From contig SFFD01000022.1 of NCBI GenBank assembly GCA_004556975.1, positions 1-20,561 on the forward strand: a stretch of DNA of 20,561 nucleotides. Direction: 5' to 3'. Shown here piece after piece: positions 13,478 to 20,544 of this stretch (its first letter is position 1; every line of letters starts with the position of its first letter). Below the pieces are notes generated by a model that worked only from the letters and a program-made list of their open reading frames with translations, was not told the origin of the DNA and searched no databases. Origin of the DNA: Oscillospiraceae bacterium (lineage in GTDB: Bacteria; Bacillota; Clostridia; Oscillospirales; Ruminococcaceae). The translations under genes and the position numbers were made by a program.

Positions 13478-14130
13478 CAGGCGTTCTCTATGTCGTTTTT
13501 GAAGGCGTGGCGCTTTTCCTCCATGCGGAAGGAAAGGGTCATAAGGCTGTCGCTTAAGTGAACGTTCTGCACCTCAATGCGGTCGTCGGAGCGAAGGTCC
13601 ACCGGCGCAAAGTTCCAAACGCCCTTTACCCCGCCGCGGATGGATTTTTCAAGAATATCGGCGGCGGCGCCGGCGGGCGCGGTAATTACGACTATGTCAA
13701 CGCTGTTTTCGGCAAGATAATCTTCAAAAAGGGCGACGTTTATAATCGGCACGCCGCAGATTTGCATACCCTCGAACATAAGGCTGCTGTCAAAAACGGC
13801 GTCAATAAAAAAGCCGTCTTCGTTGAATTCCTTAAAGCTTATAATTGCGCGGCCAAGGTTGCCCGCGCCGACCACCACCATATGGTGCTTGCGGTTAAGG
13901 CCGAGAAGCCCCGCAAGCCATGTTTTCAGCGTTTCGGTATTATAGCTGTCTACGCCGCCGCAGGTGAAAAAGTCCTGGCGCACCTGTGCGCTTGTGTTGC
14001 CTATGCGGTTTGCAAGCTCGCCGGAGGTAACGCTGTTTATTCCTTCCGATTTCATTACGCAGACGTGGCGGTAATATGCCGGCAAACGCCGTGCAAGCGC
14101 GTCAGAAAGAGTTTTTTTATCTTTTGACAT
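13477..14130 (-). CDS. rex: Redox-sensing transcriptional repressor Rex
   Basis: This 217-aa protein has the Rex layout: an N-terminal winged helix (about 8-75; TSGELANRIGNTSAQVRQDF) and an NAD(H)-binding Rossmann domain with GAGNLG (88-93), VFD (112-114) and GVWNFAPVDL (170-179). Rex leaves DNA when NADH is high and so turns on fermentation and NADH-oxidising genes in anaerobes. ATG 14130 has only a weak AAGGGG site. The gene has a promoter 170 bp upstream whose -10 overlaps a Rex-like dyad, so it may control itself. Small differences from the family are the loss of the usual 'GxFGxxGxGY' after the helix (here CGGVDSYN) and AA where AQ is common in the dimer contact. The neighbouring ackA is a logical target. 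Confidence 0.93.
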   Translation of the reverse strand: MSKDKKTLSDALARRLPAYYRHVCVMKSEGINSVTSGELANRIGNTSAQVRQDFFTCGGVDSYNTETLKTWLAGLLGLNRKHHMVVVGAGNLGRAIISFKEFNEDGFFIDAVFDSSLMFEGMQICGVPIINVALFEDYLAENSVDIVVITAPAGAAADILEKSIRGGVKGVWNFAPVDLRSDDRIEVQNVHLSDSLMTLSFRMEEKRHAFKNDIENA

Positions 14131-14298
14131 TTAAAACGGTCCCCTTACTGAAAATTCTGCGGCGCAAAACATTAAACGCCCGATTTTTTAATCATATGTA
14201 TAATTATAATAAATTTTTTCGTTCGGTTCAATAACATAATATACAAAATCCGATGAAATTTTAGAAATTTATACAAATATCAATACAATAACGTTACT
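14131..14298 (-). other. AT-rich leader of rex without a gene
   Basis: Between the rex start and its promoter lies a very AT-rich stretch without a credible reading frame. It would form a 5' leader of about 160 nt. I see no strong hairpin or known riboswitch in it. Confidence 0.5.
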
Positions 14299-14327
14299 AT
14301 TATAACAATTACTTTTTTGTTTTGCAA
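14290..14327 (-). promoter_or_regulatory. rex promoter with a possible Rex operator over the -10
   Basis: On the minus strand TTGCAA (14322-14327), a 17-bp spacer and TATAAT (14299-14304). TTGTTATAATAGTAACGTT (complement of 14290-14308) resembles the Rex site TTGTTAA-N4-TTAACAA: a good left arm with TAAC in the right arm. It would cover the -10. Confidence 0.55.
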
Positions 14328-14399
14328 TAATTTTGCGCCGCAAAACCCCGCAAAGCAAAACCGGCAAAAGAAATTTTTGCCGCGCGCTTTGCCGAAAAC

Positions 14400-14439
14400 A
14401 AAAAAGCTTCCGTGCTCATTTGAGCACGGAAGCTTTTTT
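14400..14439. terminator. Very strong terminator between rex and the phosphate transporter
   Basis: An 18-bp perfect inverted repeat (14401-14418 with 14421-14438) with A and T runs at its ends works in both directions. It overlaps the stop codon of the transporter gene. Confidence 0.9.
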
Positions 14440-16213
14440 ACTCCGCCGTAAGGGGAGAATAATATTTGTTTTTATAATCTATATAGTGCTCGACAAAATG
14501 CTCGGTATCGCCCCGGTGAATACGGCGGACGAATTCCTCTTCGGAAAAGGTTCCGCGGCGGTACTGCACCGCAAGGGAAACGCCGATGTTGGAACAGTGC
14601 TTGGCAATCCGCTCAACGTCGATAAGGGTGCCCACAAAAAGAGAGCCGGCTTCATAGGAGCATTCGCCGCTTTTAAGGCGCGCTGTGTGGCGCGAGCTGA
14701 TAAGCTCCGTCATTTCGCCCACAACGGCGCAGAAGGGTTCAATTTCCGCGGCGGCGCGGCGGTTTTGTTCAGAGGAACAGCGCATTGCCGATATGCAAAG
14801 GTCAAGCACCGCGCGGCTTAAGCAGTCAAGCTCCGCCTTTCCGCCGGGGGTAAGGCCCTTGCCCTTGGCAAGAATGTCGCCGGCGGTGTCGCTTATGCTT
14901 ATGGCGTGCTGCGCAATATGGTGGCAGTCGTCGCTGCGCGTCAAAAGACCGGTGACGGCCTTGGCCTCTTCTTCGGAAAGCTCACATTCCGCAATTTTAA
15001 GCAGATAGGCGTTCAGCGCCTCGTTCATGCGCATAACGGCGGTATAAAGCTCGTTTATGCGGTCGGTGGAAACGCTTTTGTCGCCGCCGAGGCGCGAAAG
15101 CGCGCCCGCAACACATTCCGAAGTAAGGTTTGCGATTTTGGAATTTATGATTCCCGCAGCCTGAATTGCAAGGCTCGGCGTTACAAGCAGGTGCTCGTCA
15201 AGGGCGGAAACGTCGCTGTCGACCTCGGTGCCGTCGCTTGGCACGGTAAGCATGCAAAGCTTTTCAAGCAGCTTTGTAAAGGGAATGAACACAAGGGTCA
15301 TTACCACGTTGAACAGGGTGTGAAAATTCGCTATGCCGCTTTTGTCAATGGCTTCGCTCCAAAAGGTAAAAACGCCGGTGCTTTTAAGCACAAGCACGCC
15401 GGCGGTGAAAAGCACCGTTCCGATGACGTTGAAATAAAGGTGAGAAAGCGCCGTGCGCTTTGCGGCTTTTGAGGCGCCCACGCAGGAAATCATTGAGGTT
15501 ACGGTGGTGCCTATGTTCTGGCCGAGGATTATGGGGATTGCCGCCGACCAGGAAATGGCGCCCGTGGTGGAAAGCGCCTGAAGAATACCAACGGAGGCGG
15601 AGGAGCTTTGCAGCACCGCGGTTACCGCGGCGCCCGCCAAAATTCCAAGGAACATATTGCTTCCGAGGGTGGAAAAAAGGGTTGACATAACGGGCGATTC
15701 CTTAAGCCCGTTAAGCGAGCTTTCCATTTGCAGCATTCCCATAAAAAGCACGCCGAAAGAAACAAGCATTTCGCCGGTGGAACGGATTTTTGCCTTTTTG
15801 CCGAACATTATCATCGCCGCGCCCACAAGGGCAAACACCGGAGCAAAGGTAGAGGGCTTGAAAAGCTGAAGAAGAAAACTGTCGCCTTCAAGCTCGGTAA
15901 GGCGAAGTATGTGCGAAGTGATTGTGGTGCCCACGTTTGAACCCATTATTATGCCTATGGCTTGAGAAAGCTTGATTATTCCGGAGTTTACAAGCCCGAC
16001 GGCGATTACCGTGGTGGCGCTTGAGCTTTGAACAAGCGCCGTTATGGCAGCGCCCAAAAGCACGCTTTTCCAAACGCTTCCCGTAAGCTTTTCAAGAATC
16101 TGAGAAAGCTTTCTTCCCGAAATTTTTTCAAGGCTTGAGGAAAGGCAGTGCATTCCGTAAAGAAAAAGCGCAAGACCGCCCGCGGTTGAAAGAGCGTCAT
16201 AAAAGGTATACAA
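14438..16213 (-). CDS. Na+/phosphate cotransporter with PhoU-like C-terminal domain
   Basis: This 591-aa protein carries the two inverted NptA/PNaS repeats, each with the QSSSA signature (VQSSSA 61-66, LQSSSA 201-206) and a following GSNVGTT/GQNIGTT (91-97, 231-237). About eight or nine membrane helices end near 315. Residues from about 345 to 575 form a helical PhoU-like domain. The protein should import phosphate with sodium; the PhoU-like tail may adjust transport to phosphate state. Start TTG 16213 is chosen because GGGAGG lies 8 bp before it and the protein begins in the typical way (LSTAGGLALFLYGMHCLSSSLEK). No pst or pho genes are nearby. It has strong terminators on both sides and is probably transcribed alone. 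Confidence 0.93.
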   Translation of the reverse strand: MYTFYDALSTAGGLALFLYGMHCLSSSLEKISGRKLSQILEKLTGSVWKSVLLGAAITALVQSSSATTVIAVGLVNSGIIKLSQAIGIIMGSNVGTTITSHILRLTELEGDSFLLQLFKPSTFAPVFALVGAAMIMFGKKAKIRSTGEMLVSFGVLFMGMLQMESSLNGLKESPVMSTLFSTLGSNMFLGILAGAAVTAVLQSSSASVGILQALSTTGAISWSAAIPIILGQNIGTTVTSMISCVGASKAAKRTALSHLYFNVIGTVLFTAGVLVLKSTGVFTFWSEAIDKSGIANFHTLFNVVMTLVFIPFTKLLEKLCMLTVPSDGTEVDSDVSALDEHLLVTPSLAIQAAGIINSKIANLTSECVAGALSRLGGDKSVSTDRINELYTAVMRMNEALNAYLLKIAECELSEEEAKAVTGLLTRSDDCHHIAQHAISISDTAGDILAKGKGLTPGGKAELDCLSRAVLDLCISAMRCSSEQNRRAAAEIEPFCAVVGEMTELISSRHTARLKSGECSYEAGSLFVGTLIDVERIAKHCSNIGVSLAVQYRRGTFSEEEFVRRIHRGDTEHFVEHYIDYKNKYYSPLTAE

Positions 16214-16358
16214 AATATTTTCCTCCCCATGTGAAAATATAAGCGAACATTATTCTATTTTACATTATAAATCATTTTGTGCGCAAATAAAAGAGTTTTG
16301 TAAAAAAACCTTTTTTTCAAAGAGGGCGGCGGGGGCTTTATTTATGCGCGCAAAGCAT

Positions 16359-16389
16359 AAAAAAAGGCGGCTTCCCTGCGGAAGCCGCC
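16359..16389 (-). terminator. Terminator of ackA
   Basis: GGCGGCTTCC (16366-16375) and GGAAGCCGCC (16380-16389) form a perfect 10-bp stem with a 4-nt loop. The minus strand continues with seven T. Confidence 0.9.
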
Positions 16390-16413
16390 TCGGTATCGGG
16401 ATTTTGGAGCAAA

Positions 16414-17616
16414 TCAGCCGAAAACTTTTTCGACGGTGTCTTTTGCAATCATAATCTCTTCGTTGGTGGGGATTACCCATGCTTCGACCTTGGAATCGCC
16501 GGTCTGGAAGGAAGCCTCTTTGCGGGAAGCATTGTTGTTAAGCTCTTCGCCGATGGAAAGGCCGAGGTATTCCATATTTTCACAGATGGCGGCGCGCTGT
16601 CTTGCGGAGTTTTCGCCTATGCCGCCGGTGAAGATGACGGCGTCAACGCCGCCCATGGCCGCGGCATAGCCGCCGACGAATTTCTTAATCTGGTAATCGA
16701 ACATATCAAGGGCAAGCTTTGCTCTTTCGTTGCCCTCGTCTGCGGCGGACTCAAGGTCGCGGCAGTCGGAGCTGATTCCGGAAATTCCGAGGAAGCCGGA
16801 TTTTTTATTCATAAGGTTGGACATCTGTTCGGGGGTAAGACCCTCTTTATCCATAACGTAAGTAACAACGCTGGGGTCGATGCCGCCGCAGCGGGTGCCC
16901 ATAATGAAGCCGTCAAGAGGGGTAAGACCCATGGAGGTGTCAACTACCTTGCCGTCTTTAACAGCGGAAAGAGAGGAGCCGTTGCCAAGGTGGCAGATGA
17001 TAAGCCTGGTGCCGACGGGGTTCTTGCCGGTGATTTCAAAATATCTTTTGGTGATATAGCGGTGAGAAGTTCCGTGGAAACCATAGCGGCGGATGGAATA
17101 TTTCTCATAGTATTCATAAGGAATGCCGAACATATAGGCTTTCGGCGGCATGGTCTGGTGGAAGGAGGTGTCGAAAACGGCAACCATGGGGGTTTCTTTT
17201 CCGAAAACTTCCTGGCAGGCTTTCATGGCGACGGCCTGTGGCGGGTTATGAAGCGGGCCGAGGTCTTTGAACTTTACGCCGATGTCCTCGATAACCTCGT
17301 CGGTGATGATGGTGGACGCTTTATACTTTTCGGAACCGTGGAGAACGCGGTGGCCGATAGCCTTGATTTCCTTAATGTCGGAAACAACTTTGTTTTCGCC
17401 TTCGGTAAGGAGCTTTACAAGCTCTTCAAAAGCTTCTTTGTGGGTGGGGAAGGAAACGTCATATTCGGTCTTCCAGCCTGCGGCGGTTTTGTGGCTGATG
17501 TGGCCGCCTATGCCGATTCTTTCGCAAAGACCCTTTGCGACAACTTCTTCGGTGTCCATCTCGATAAGCTGGTACTTAAGGGAAGAGCTGCCTGCGTTGA
17601 TAACAAGTACTTTCAT
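16414..17616 (-). CDS. ackA: Acetate kinase
   Basis: This 400-aa protein matches acetate kinase along its whole length. It converts acetyl phosphate and ADP to acetate and ATP, the last step of acetate fermentation. Signature residues are present: N7 (VINAGSSSLKY), R90 (GHRVLHG), D149 (VFDTSFHQTMP), H181 (GFHGTSHRY), H209-GNGSS, R242 (GTRCGG) and E386 near the C-terminus (NEEIMIAKDT). ATG 17616 is the family start; GGAGG is 11 bp upstream, somewhat far. A TTG six codons earlier would overlap that site. No phosphotransacetylase gene is adjacent, which is not rare in Clostridia. Its promoter region holds a TTGTTA half-site for Rex and a 12-bp tandem repeat in the leader. Confidence 0.97.
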   Translation of the reverse strand: MKVLVINAGSSSLKYQLIEMDTEEVVAKGLCERIGIGGHISHKTAAGWKTEYDVSFPTHKEAFEELVKLLTEGENKVVSDIKEIKAIGHRVLHGSEKYKASTIITDEVIEDIGVKFKDLGPLHNPPQAVAMKACQEVFGKETPMVAVFDTSFHQTMPPKAYMFGIPYEYYEKYSIRRYGFHGTSHRYITKRYFEITGKNPVGTRLIICHLGNGSSLSAVKDGKVVDTSMGLTPLDGFIMGTRCGGIDPSVVTYVMDKEGLTPEQMSNLMNKKSGFLGISGISSDCRDLESAADEGNERAKLALDMFDYQIKKFVGGYAAAMGGVDAVIFTGGIGENSARQRAAICENMEYLGLSIGEELNNNASRKEASFQTGDSKVEAWVIPTNEEIMIAKDTVEKVFG

Positions 17617-17634
17617 TTTTCTGAATACCTCCAA

Positions 17635-17658
17635 GATAATTTCGTCGATAATTTCGTC
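17635..17658. repeat. 12-bp tandem repeat in the ackA leader
   Basis: GATAATTTCGTC occurs twice in direct succession (17635-17646 and 17647-17658), just upstream of the ackA ribosome binding site. It could be a slippage duplication or a paired binding site. Confidence 0.7.
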
Positions 17659-17726
17659 CCGTGCCGTTTTGCCGCATTAGGGCAAAAAATACTTCCGTTC
17701 CTGTTTGACATTCGGGTAACAATTAT

Positions 17727-17755
17727 ATATTATTACATTATGGACAAAATTGCAA
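17727..17755 (-). promoter_or_regulatory. Promoter of ackA
   Basis: TTGCAA (17750-17755), a 17-bp spacer and TAATAT (17727-17732) on the minus strand. TTGTTAC directly follows and matches one arm of a Rex site; the other arm (ATGTCAA) is poor. Confidence 0.5.
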
Positions 17756-17774
17756 GACGAACAGCGTTAAAAAG

Positions 17775-17980
17775 TTTGCCGCAGGCAATTTTTTGGCGGA
17801 GCTTGCGGCAAAATTCTCGACTCCCTCGCCGCCCGCCGCTCGTGCTTCGGCTGTTCGCTCTTGCACTTACGGACGGCAGCGGCGGGAGCCGCTCTTGCCT
17901 TCCCCTTGGGGAAGGTGGCGCGGTGCTGTGCCTTGGCACTGCACCGTGACGGATGAGGGCAGCCCGCTAACAGCGGGCTT
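17775..17980. repeat. REP/MITE-like cluster of inverted repeats
   Basis: Five stems follow one another: TTTGCCGCA with TGCGGCAAA (17775-17812); CCCGCCGCT with AGCGGCGGG (17832-17886); CCTTCCCC-TT-GGGGAAGG (17898-17915); CGGTGC-T-GTGCC with its complement (17921-17946); and AGCCCGCT-AAC-AGCGGGCT (17961-17979). The stretch around 17896-17960, with the GTGACGGATGAGGG end, resembles, from memory, an intergenic repeat abundant in gut Clostridia. It is GC-rich against AT-rich flanks. I see no gene in it; antisense frames through it look spurious. It fills most of the ackA-lipoprotein gap. Confidence 0.62.
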
Positions 17981-18030
17981 AACCTCGGCACGCACTTTGG
18001 CAAATTCTGTGCACGGCGCGGGAGCCCCGC

Positions 18031-18059
18031 TTGCAGCAATTCCCTAAAAATGTTACACT
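18031..18059 (+). promoter_or_regulatory. Promoter of the lipoprotein gene
   Basis: TTGCAG (18031-18036), a 17-bp spacer and TACACT (18054-18059). An AT-rich TATATTATAAAT follows and could hold a second -10. Confidence 0.5.
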
Positions 18060-18103
18060 TATATTATAAATACCCGCTTATTCGGAAAGGTTGGTGCTCA
18101 AAA

Positions 18104-19249
18104 ATGAAAAGAAAGATTTTATCCGTGCTCAGCGTGCTCATGGCGGTGCTCATGAGCACTGTGGCGCTCTCTGCGTGCAATAAAACTCCCGCCGGAGCAA
18201 ACAGCAGCGGCGGGAGCGAGGAGAGTGTGAGCACCGAGCAGGGCGGCGAACTTTACGAATTTGCAGCCTCGGATGAGGCTGCCGCGAAGGTTCGGAGCAT
18301 GGCGGAGGTGCTCGGCGGGTACGATTTTGAGAGCCTTTCCGGCGTGCAGAGCACATGGCTTTTGGAGCAGGCGATCTATGACGACATCGCGGCGGCGGGC
18401 GAAAAAATAAGCGGGCACGACGGATACAAAATCAGCGGCACTGCCCTTTCGGAACTGCTTGAAAGTCGTTTTGGAGTGAAATATTCGGGCGGCGACAAGG
18501 AAATTTACTACGACGGATACGCCCGCGAGTGGACGGCGAAAGCCGTCCGGCTCGAGGAACTCGATGGCAAAAAAGCAACCTATTCGGTGGAGCTTGAAAG
18601 TAAATATTTGGATTTCCCTTGCCGCTGCGAGATGGCTTTTGAGGTGGAAAAACGCGGTGAAAAATACGCATTGCAGCTCGCGTCAAGCCGCTTTACAAGC
18701 GGCTGCATGGCGCCTTCGCCGGAGCAGCAGGCGGAGTATTTGACCGAGCGGCTGGTCGAGATTTTAGGTGCCGACGCCGTGAAAAACGGCACCGCGCCGG
18801 AGGACTTTTCCGCGGAGGCGTTTCTCGCGAAAGTCGCGGCGACCTCGTTTGAAGGGCGTGGGTTTGACCCGAAAACGCCCTACCGGCGCGCATTTTACAG
18901 ATCGACGGACGGGTTGTGGCGTTTTCCGGCTGAGGAGGCGCGCCGCATCGTGCGGGAGGTTTTCGGCACGGAATTTTCCGGCTTTGACGGCTATTTTGAT
19001 TTTACCTACGACGCGGACGCGGACGAGTACGTTTCCGGGTTGGAGTTCGGAAGCGAGGGGGCATATTCGTGCCAAGATGTTTCTGTCGCGCCTGTGGCGA
19101 GCGGCTACGAGGTGAGCTTCGTGCTCGTGTCGAGCACCGCTTTTGAGGGCGGCGAGGTTTACGGTGAATACGTCGCCGGGTTTTCCTATGAGAGCGAAAA
19201 TGGGCTCGATTTTTTGAGATTAAAAGGGATTACTCCGGTAGATAAGTGA
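18104..19249 (+). CDS. Secreted lipoprotein of unknown function
   Basis: This 381-aa protein has a classic lipoprotein signal: MKRK, a hydrophobic run, and the lipobox LSAC with C25. A Ser/Gly/Glu-rich linker (about 30-48) leads to a soluble part with no family I recognise. The segments at about 84-215 and 268-375 each contain a 'Y-R/K...E...F' helix followed by an 'F.Y..D.DEY' type sheet, so two related halves are possible. ATG 18104 is chosen for the signal peptide; GGAAAGG is 13 bp upstream, rather far. The gene is rich in GTG, CTC and GAG codons, unlike the iron genes. Its 3' end overlaps the convergent lysin-like gene by 20 bp, with no terminator between. A surface role is likely; the activity is unknown. 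Confidence 0.8.
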   Translation: MKRKILSVLSVLMAVLMSTVALSACNKTPAGANSSGGSEESVSTEQGGELYEFAASDEAAAKVRSMAEVLGGYDFESLSGVQSTWLLEQAIYDDIAAAGEKISGHDGYKISGTALSELLESRFGVKYSGGDKEIYYDGYAREWTAKAVRLEELDGKKATYSVELESKYLDFPCRCEMAFEVEKRGEKYALQLASSRFTSGCMAPSPEQQAEYLTERLVEILGADAVKNGTAPEDFSAEAFLAKVAATSFEGRGFDPKTPYRRAFYRSTDGLWRFPAEEARRIVREVFGTEFSGFDGYFDFTYDADADEYVSGLEFGSEGAYSCQDVSVAPVASGYEVSFVLVSSTAFEGGEVYGEYVAGFSYESENGLDFLRLKGITPVDK

Positions 19250-20348
19250 ATGAAATGCCGCCATTGTTATTTTCGGTAGTAAAGTCCTTATCTACATAAA
19301 ATGCTTCTTGCGGTTCAATAGTTCCATTTGTTGTAGTAAGAACCCATCTGCCATTGGTATTTTCCCTCCAACCATTGGACGAAAGATCTCCCTTTCCGGC
19401 AGACATATGGAAGTGGTTTCCGGTGGCATTGCCATTCATACCCTCTCTAAATATTGTTTCTCCTCTCTTAAACTTTTGTCCAACAGAAAGAGCTTCCAAA
19501 TCATCGTCTTCCGGATGCATAACCATAAGAACAAGATAATCTTCTCCACACGGCATTTTTACCTTGGAAGTTGAACGAAGCCAAATGGTATTTGTCTTAC
19601 CGCTTTCACCCACGCCGTATATTCTCTTTATCTCCATTTCATCACAAGGACAATAAAACCATGAACGGTTTTTATCCTCACATGCCTCATCTATTGGATA
19701 GTCGTGATAGTTTGCTGACGCATCAGAATAATAGTAGTGAGAATTACTATTACCCGAAGTAAGAGCAAATGGGCTCTGGAGAATCTTCATGTAACTGCAC
19801 GGATAGGTTACGTAATTTTTATTACTGGTTTCCCCGCCGGAAGAAGAAGTCACTTCAATCGGAACCCATTCCTGTTTAAGATTGCCCAAGGCGCTGCTTG
19901 CAAAATACACATTGCCCGCACTGGTAGCGGTTCTTCCGTCTTTGCTGCCGTTCGCCCCACTATATGCAGTCAGAAACTTTCCTCCTTCAATAGCGCGTAT
20001 TCTGACGGTGTCAGAACAGGTACCGTCCGTAATAATAAAAGCAGCTGTGTTTGAATAGCTGTAAAGGTGCGCATTTATTCCTGCACCTACTTTTGTTCCG
20101 GTGTATCTGTCAAGACAAAGGCTACTGCTGCCGACGAGAGGACAAATTCTGCACTGAGAATCATTGCCTCTAACATACCATTTTTGTGCAGCGTCCGTTT
20201 TGTCGAATTTCCAAAGACAAACATTGCTCAGTTCATCCGCCGGATATTTGCTGCTGCACCAAACGTTAAGTGCGAAGTTGGGGAAAGCCTTGTTTTGAAA
20301 ATAATAGAGTTTATCAGTAGTTATTTTTCCATTTGCGATTGTAGTCAT
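19230..20348 (-). CDS. Ricin-type lectin plus M23-like peptidase, lysin-like
   Basis: This 372-aa protein has two parts. Residues 1-165 look like a ricin-type beta-trefoil, with QxW-type motifs QKW (55-57) and QEW (159-161), and should bind sugars. After a Ser/Gly linker (168-175), residues 180-325 fit a LytM/M23 zinc peptidase: H215-DYPI-D220, H278 in VMHPE, the GQKFKRGETI turn, and HFH (312-314) in GNHFHMS. M23 enzymes cut peptide bridges in peptidoglycan. There is no signal peptide, as in many phage or bacteriocin-type lysins that rely on a holin or cell lysis. ATG 20348 follows AAAGG. Composition is more AT-rich than its neighbours. The His-Asp spacing is one residue longer than the usual HxxxD, so activity needs testing. 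Confidence 0.75.
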   Translation of the reverse strand: MTTIANGKITTDKLYYFQNKAFPNFALNVWCSSKYPADELSNVCLWKFDKTDAAQKWYVRGNDSQCRICPLVGSSSLCLDRYTGTKVGAGINAHLYSYSNTAAFIITDGTCSDTVRIRAIEGGKFLTAYSGANGSKDGRTATSAGNVYFASSALGNLKQEWVPIEVTSSSGGETSNKNYVTYPCSYMKILQSPFALTSGNSNSHYYYSDASANYHDYPIDEACEDKNRSWFYCPCDEMEIKRIYGVGESGKTNTIWLRSTSKVKMPCGEDYLVLMVMHPEDDDLEALSVGQKFKRGETIFREGMNGNATGNHFHMSAGKGDLSSNGWRENTNGRWVLTTTNGTIEPQEAFYVDKDFTTENNNGGISFTYLPE

Positions 20349-20363
20349 AATGTTTTCCTTTCC

Positions 20364-20376
20364 GACCTATTAGGTC
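20364..20376. repeat. Perfect palindrome in the leader of the lysin-like gene
   Basis: GACCTATTAGGTC is a 6-bp inverted repeat around one base, 15 bp before the ATG. Next to it is TTAAAAAATTTTTT. It may be an operator or a small RNA hairpin near the ribosome binding site. Confidence 0.45.
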
Positions 20377-20464
20377 TTAAAAAATTTTTTGTTTGTTTTT
20401 TTTCTTTTTCCTTTTTGCTTGCCGTGCAAGCTGTTTTGTTTCTTTTTCTTTTCGTAAAATTTAA
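20377..20464 (-). other. Purine-rich leader with a small hairpin
   Basis: On the minus strand this is almost all A and G, with one hairpin, GCTTGC-ACG-GCAAGC (complement of about 20418-20432). I see no separate gene with a start codon and ribosome binding site. Confidence 0.5.
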
Positions 20465-20500
20465 TCAGCGCTGGATTTCGGACTCACCTTTGTTTTTCAT
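20465..20500 (-). CDS. 11-codon leader ORF before the lysin-like gene
   Basis: On the minus strand ATG 20500 is preceded at about 9 bp by GGGAGGTGA, the best Shine-Dalgarno match in the window, and encodes MKNKGESEIQR before TGA. If the TGA is passed over, the same frame continues, Lys-rich, to a TGA that overlaps the ATG of the lysin-like gene (ATGA). It may be a regulatory leader peptide, a gene broken by a stop, or the start of a gene lost by deletion. The ribosome binding site is clear; that the peptide matters is a guess. Confidence 0.35.
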   Translation of the reverse strand: MKNKGESEIQR

Positions 20501-20530
20501 AGTCAAAAAATCACCTCCCGTTACATTTGC

Positions 20531-20544
20531 AAAACGTTTGTTCT
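20531..20544 (-). promoter_or_regulatory. LexA (SOS) box-like site
   Basis: On the minus strand AGAACAAACGTTTT matches the Firmicutes LexA/DinR box CGAACRNRYGTTYC at 12 of 14 positions, including GAAC-N4-GTT. It lies about 15 bp before the ribosome binding site of the leader ORF. TTGCAG-17-TGTAAC around it is a weak promoter at best; the real one may lie beyond the window edge. Confidence 0.5.

Noticed and set aside
16990..17949. 319-codon open frame on the plus strand
   Set aside because: It is antisense to ackA and runs through its promoter and into the repeat cluster; no domain is visible.
17767..18039. Minus-strand frame through the repeat cluster
   Set aside because: Its sequence is the translation of the hairpin repeats, with no start signal.
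20465..20500. TGA read as Trp or selenocysteine in the leader ORF
   Set aside because: Several genes here, including feoB, rex and the CheY-like gene, end in TGA, and no selenocysteine hairpin is evident.
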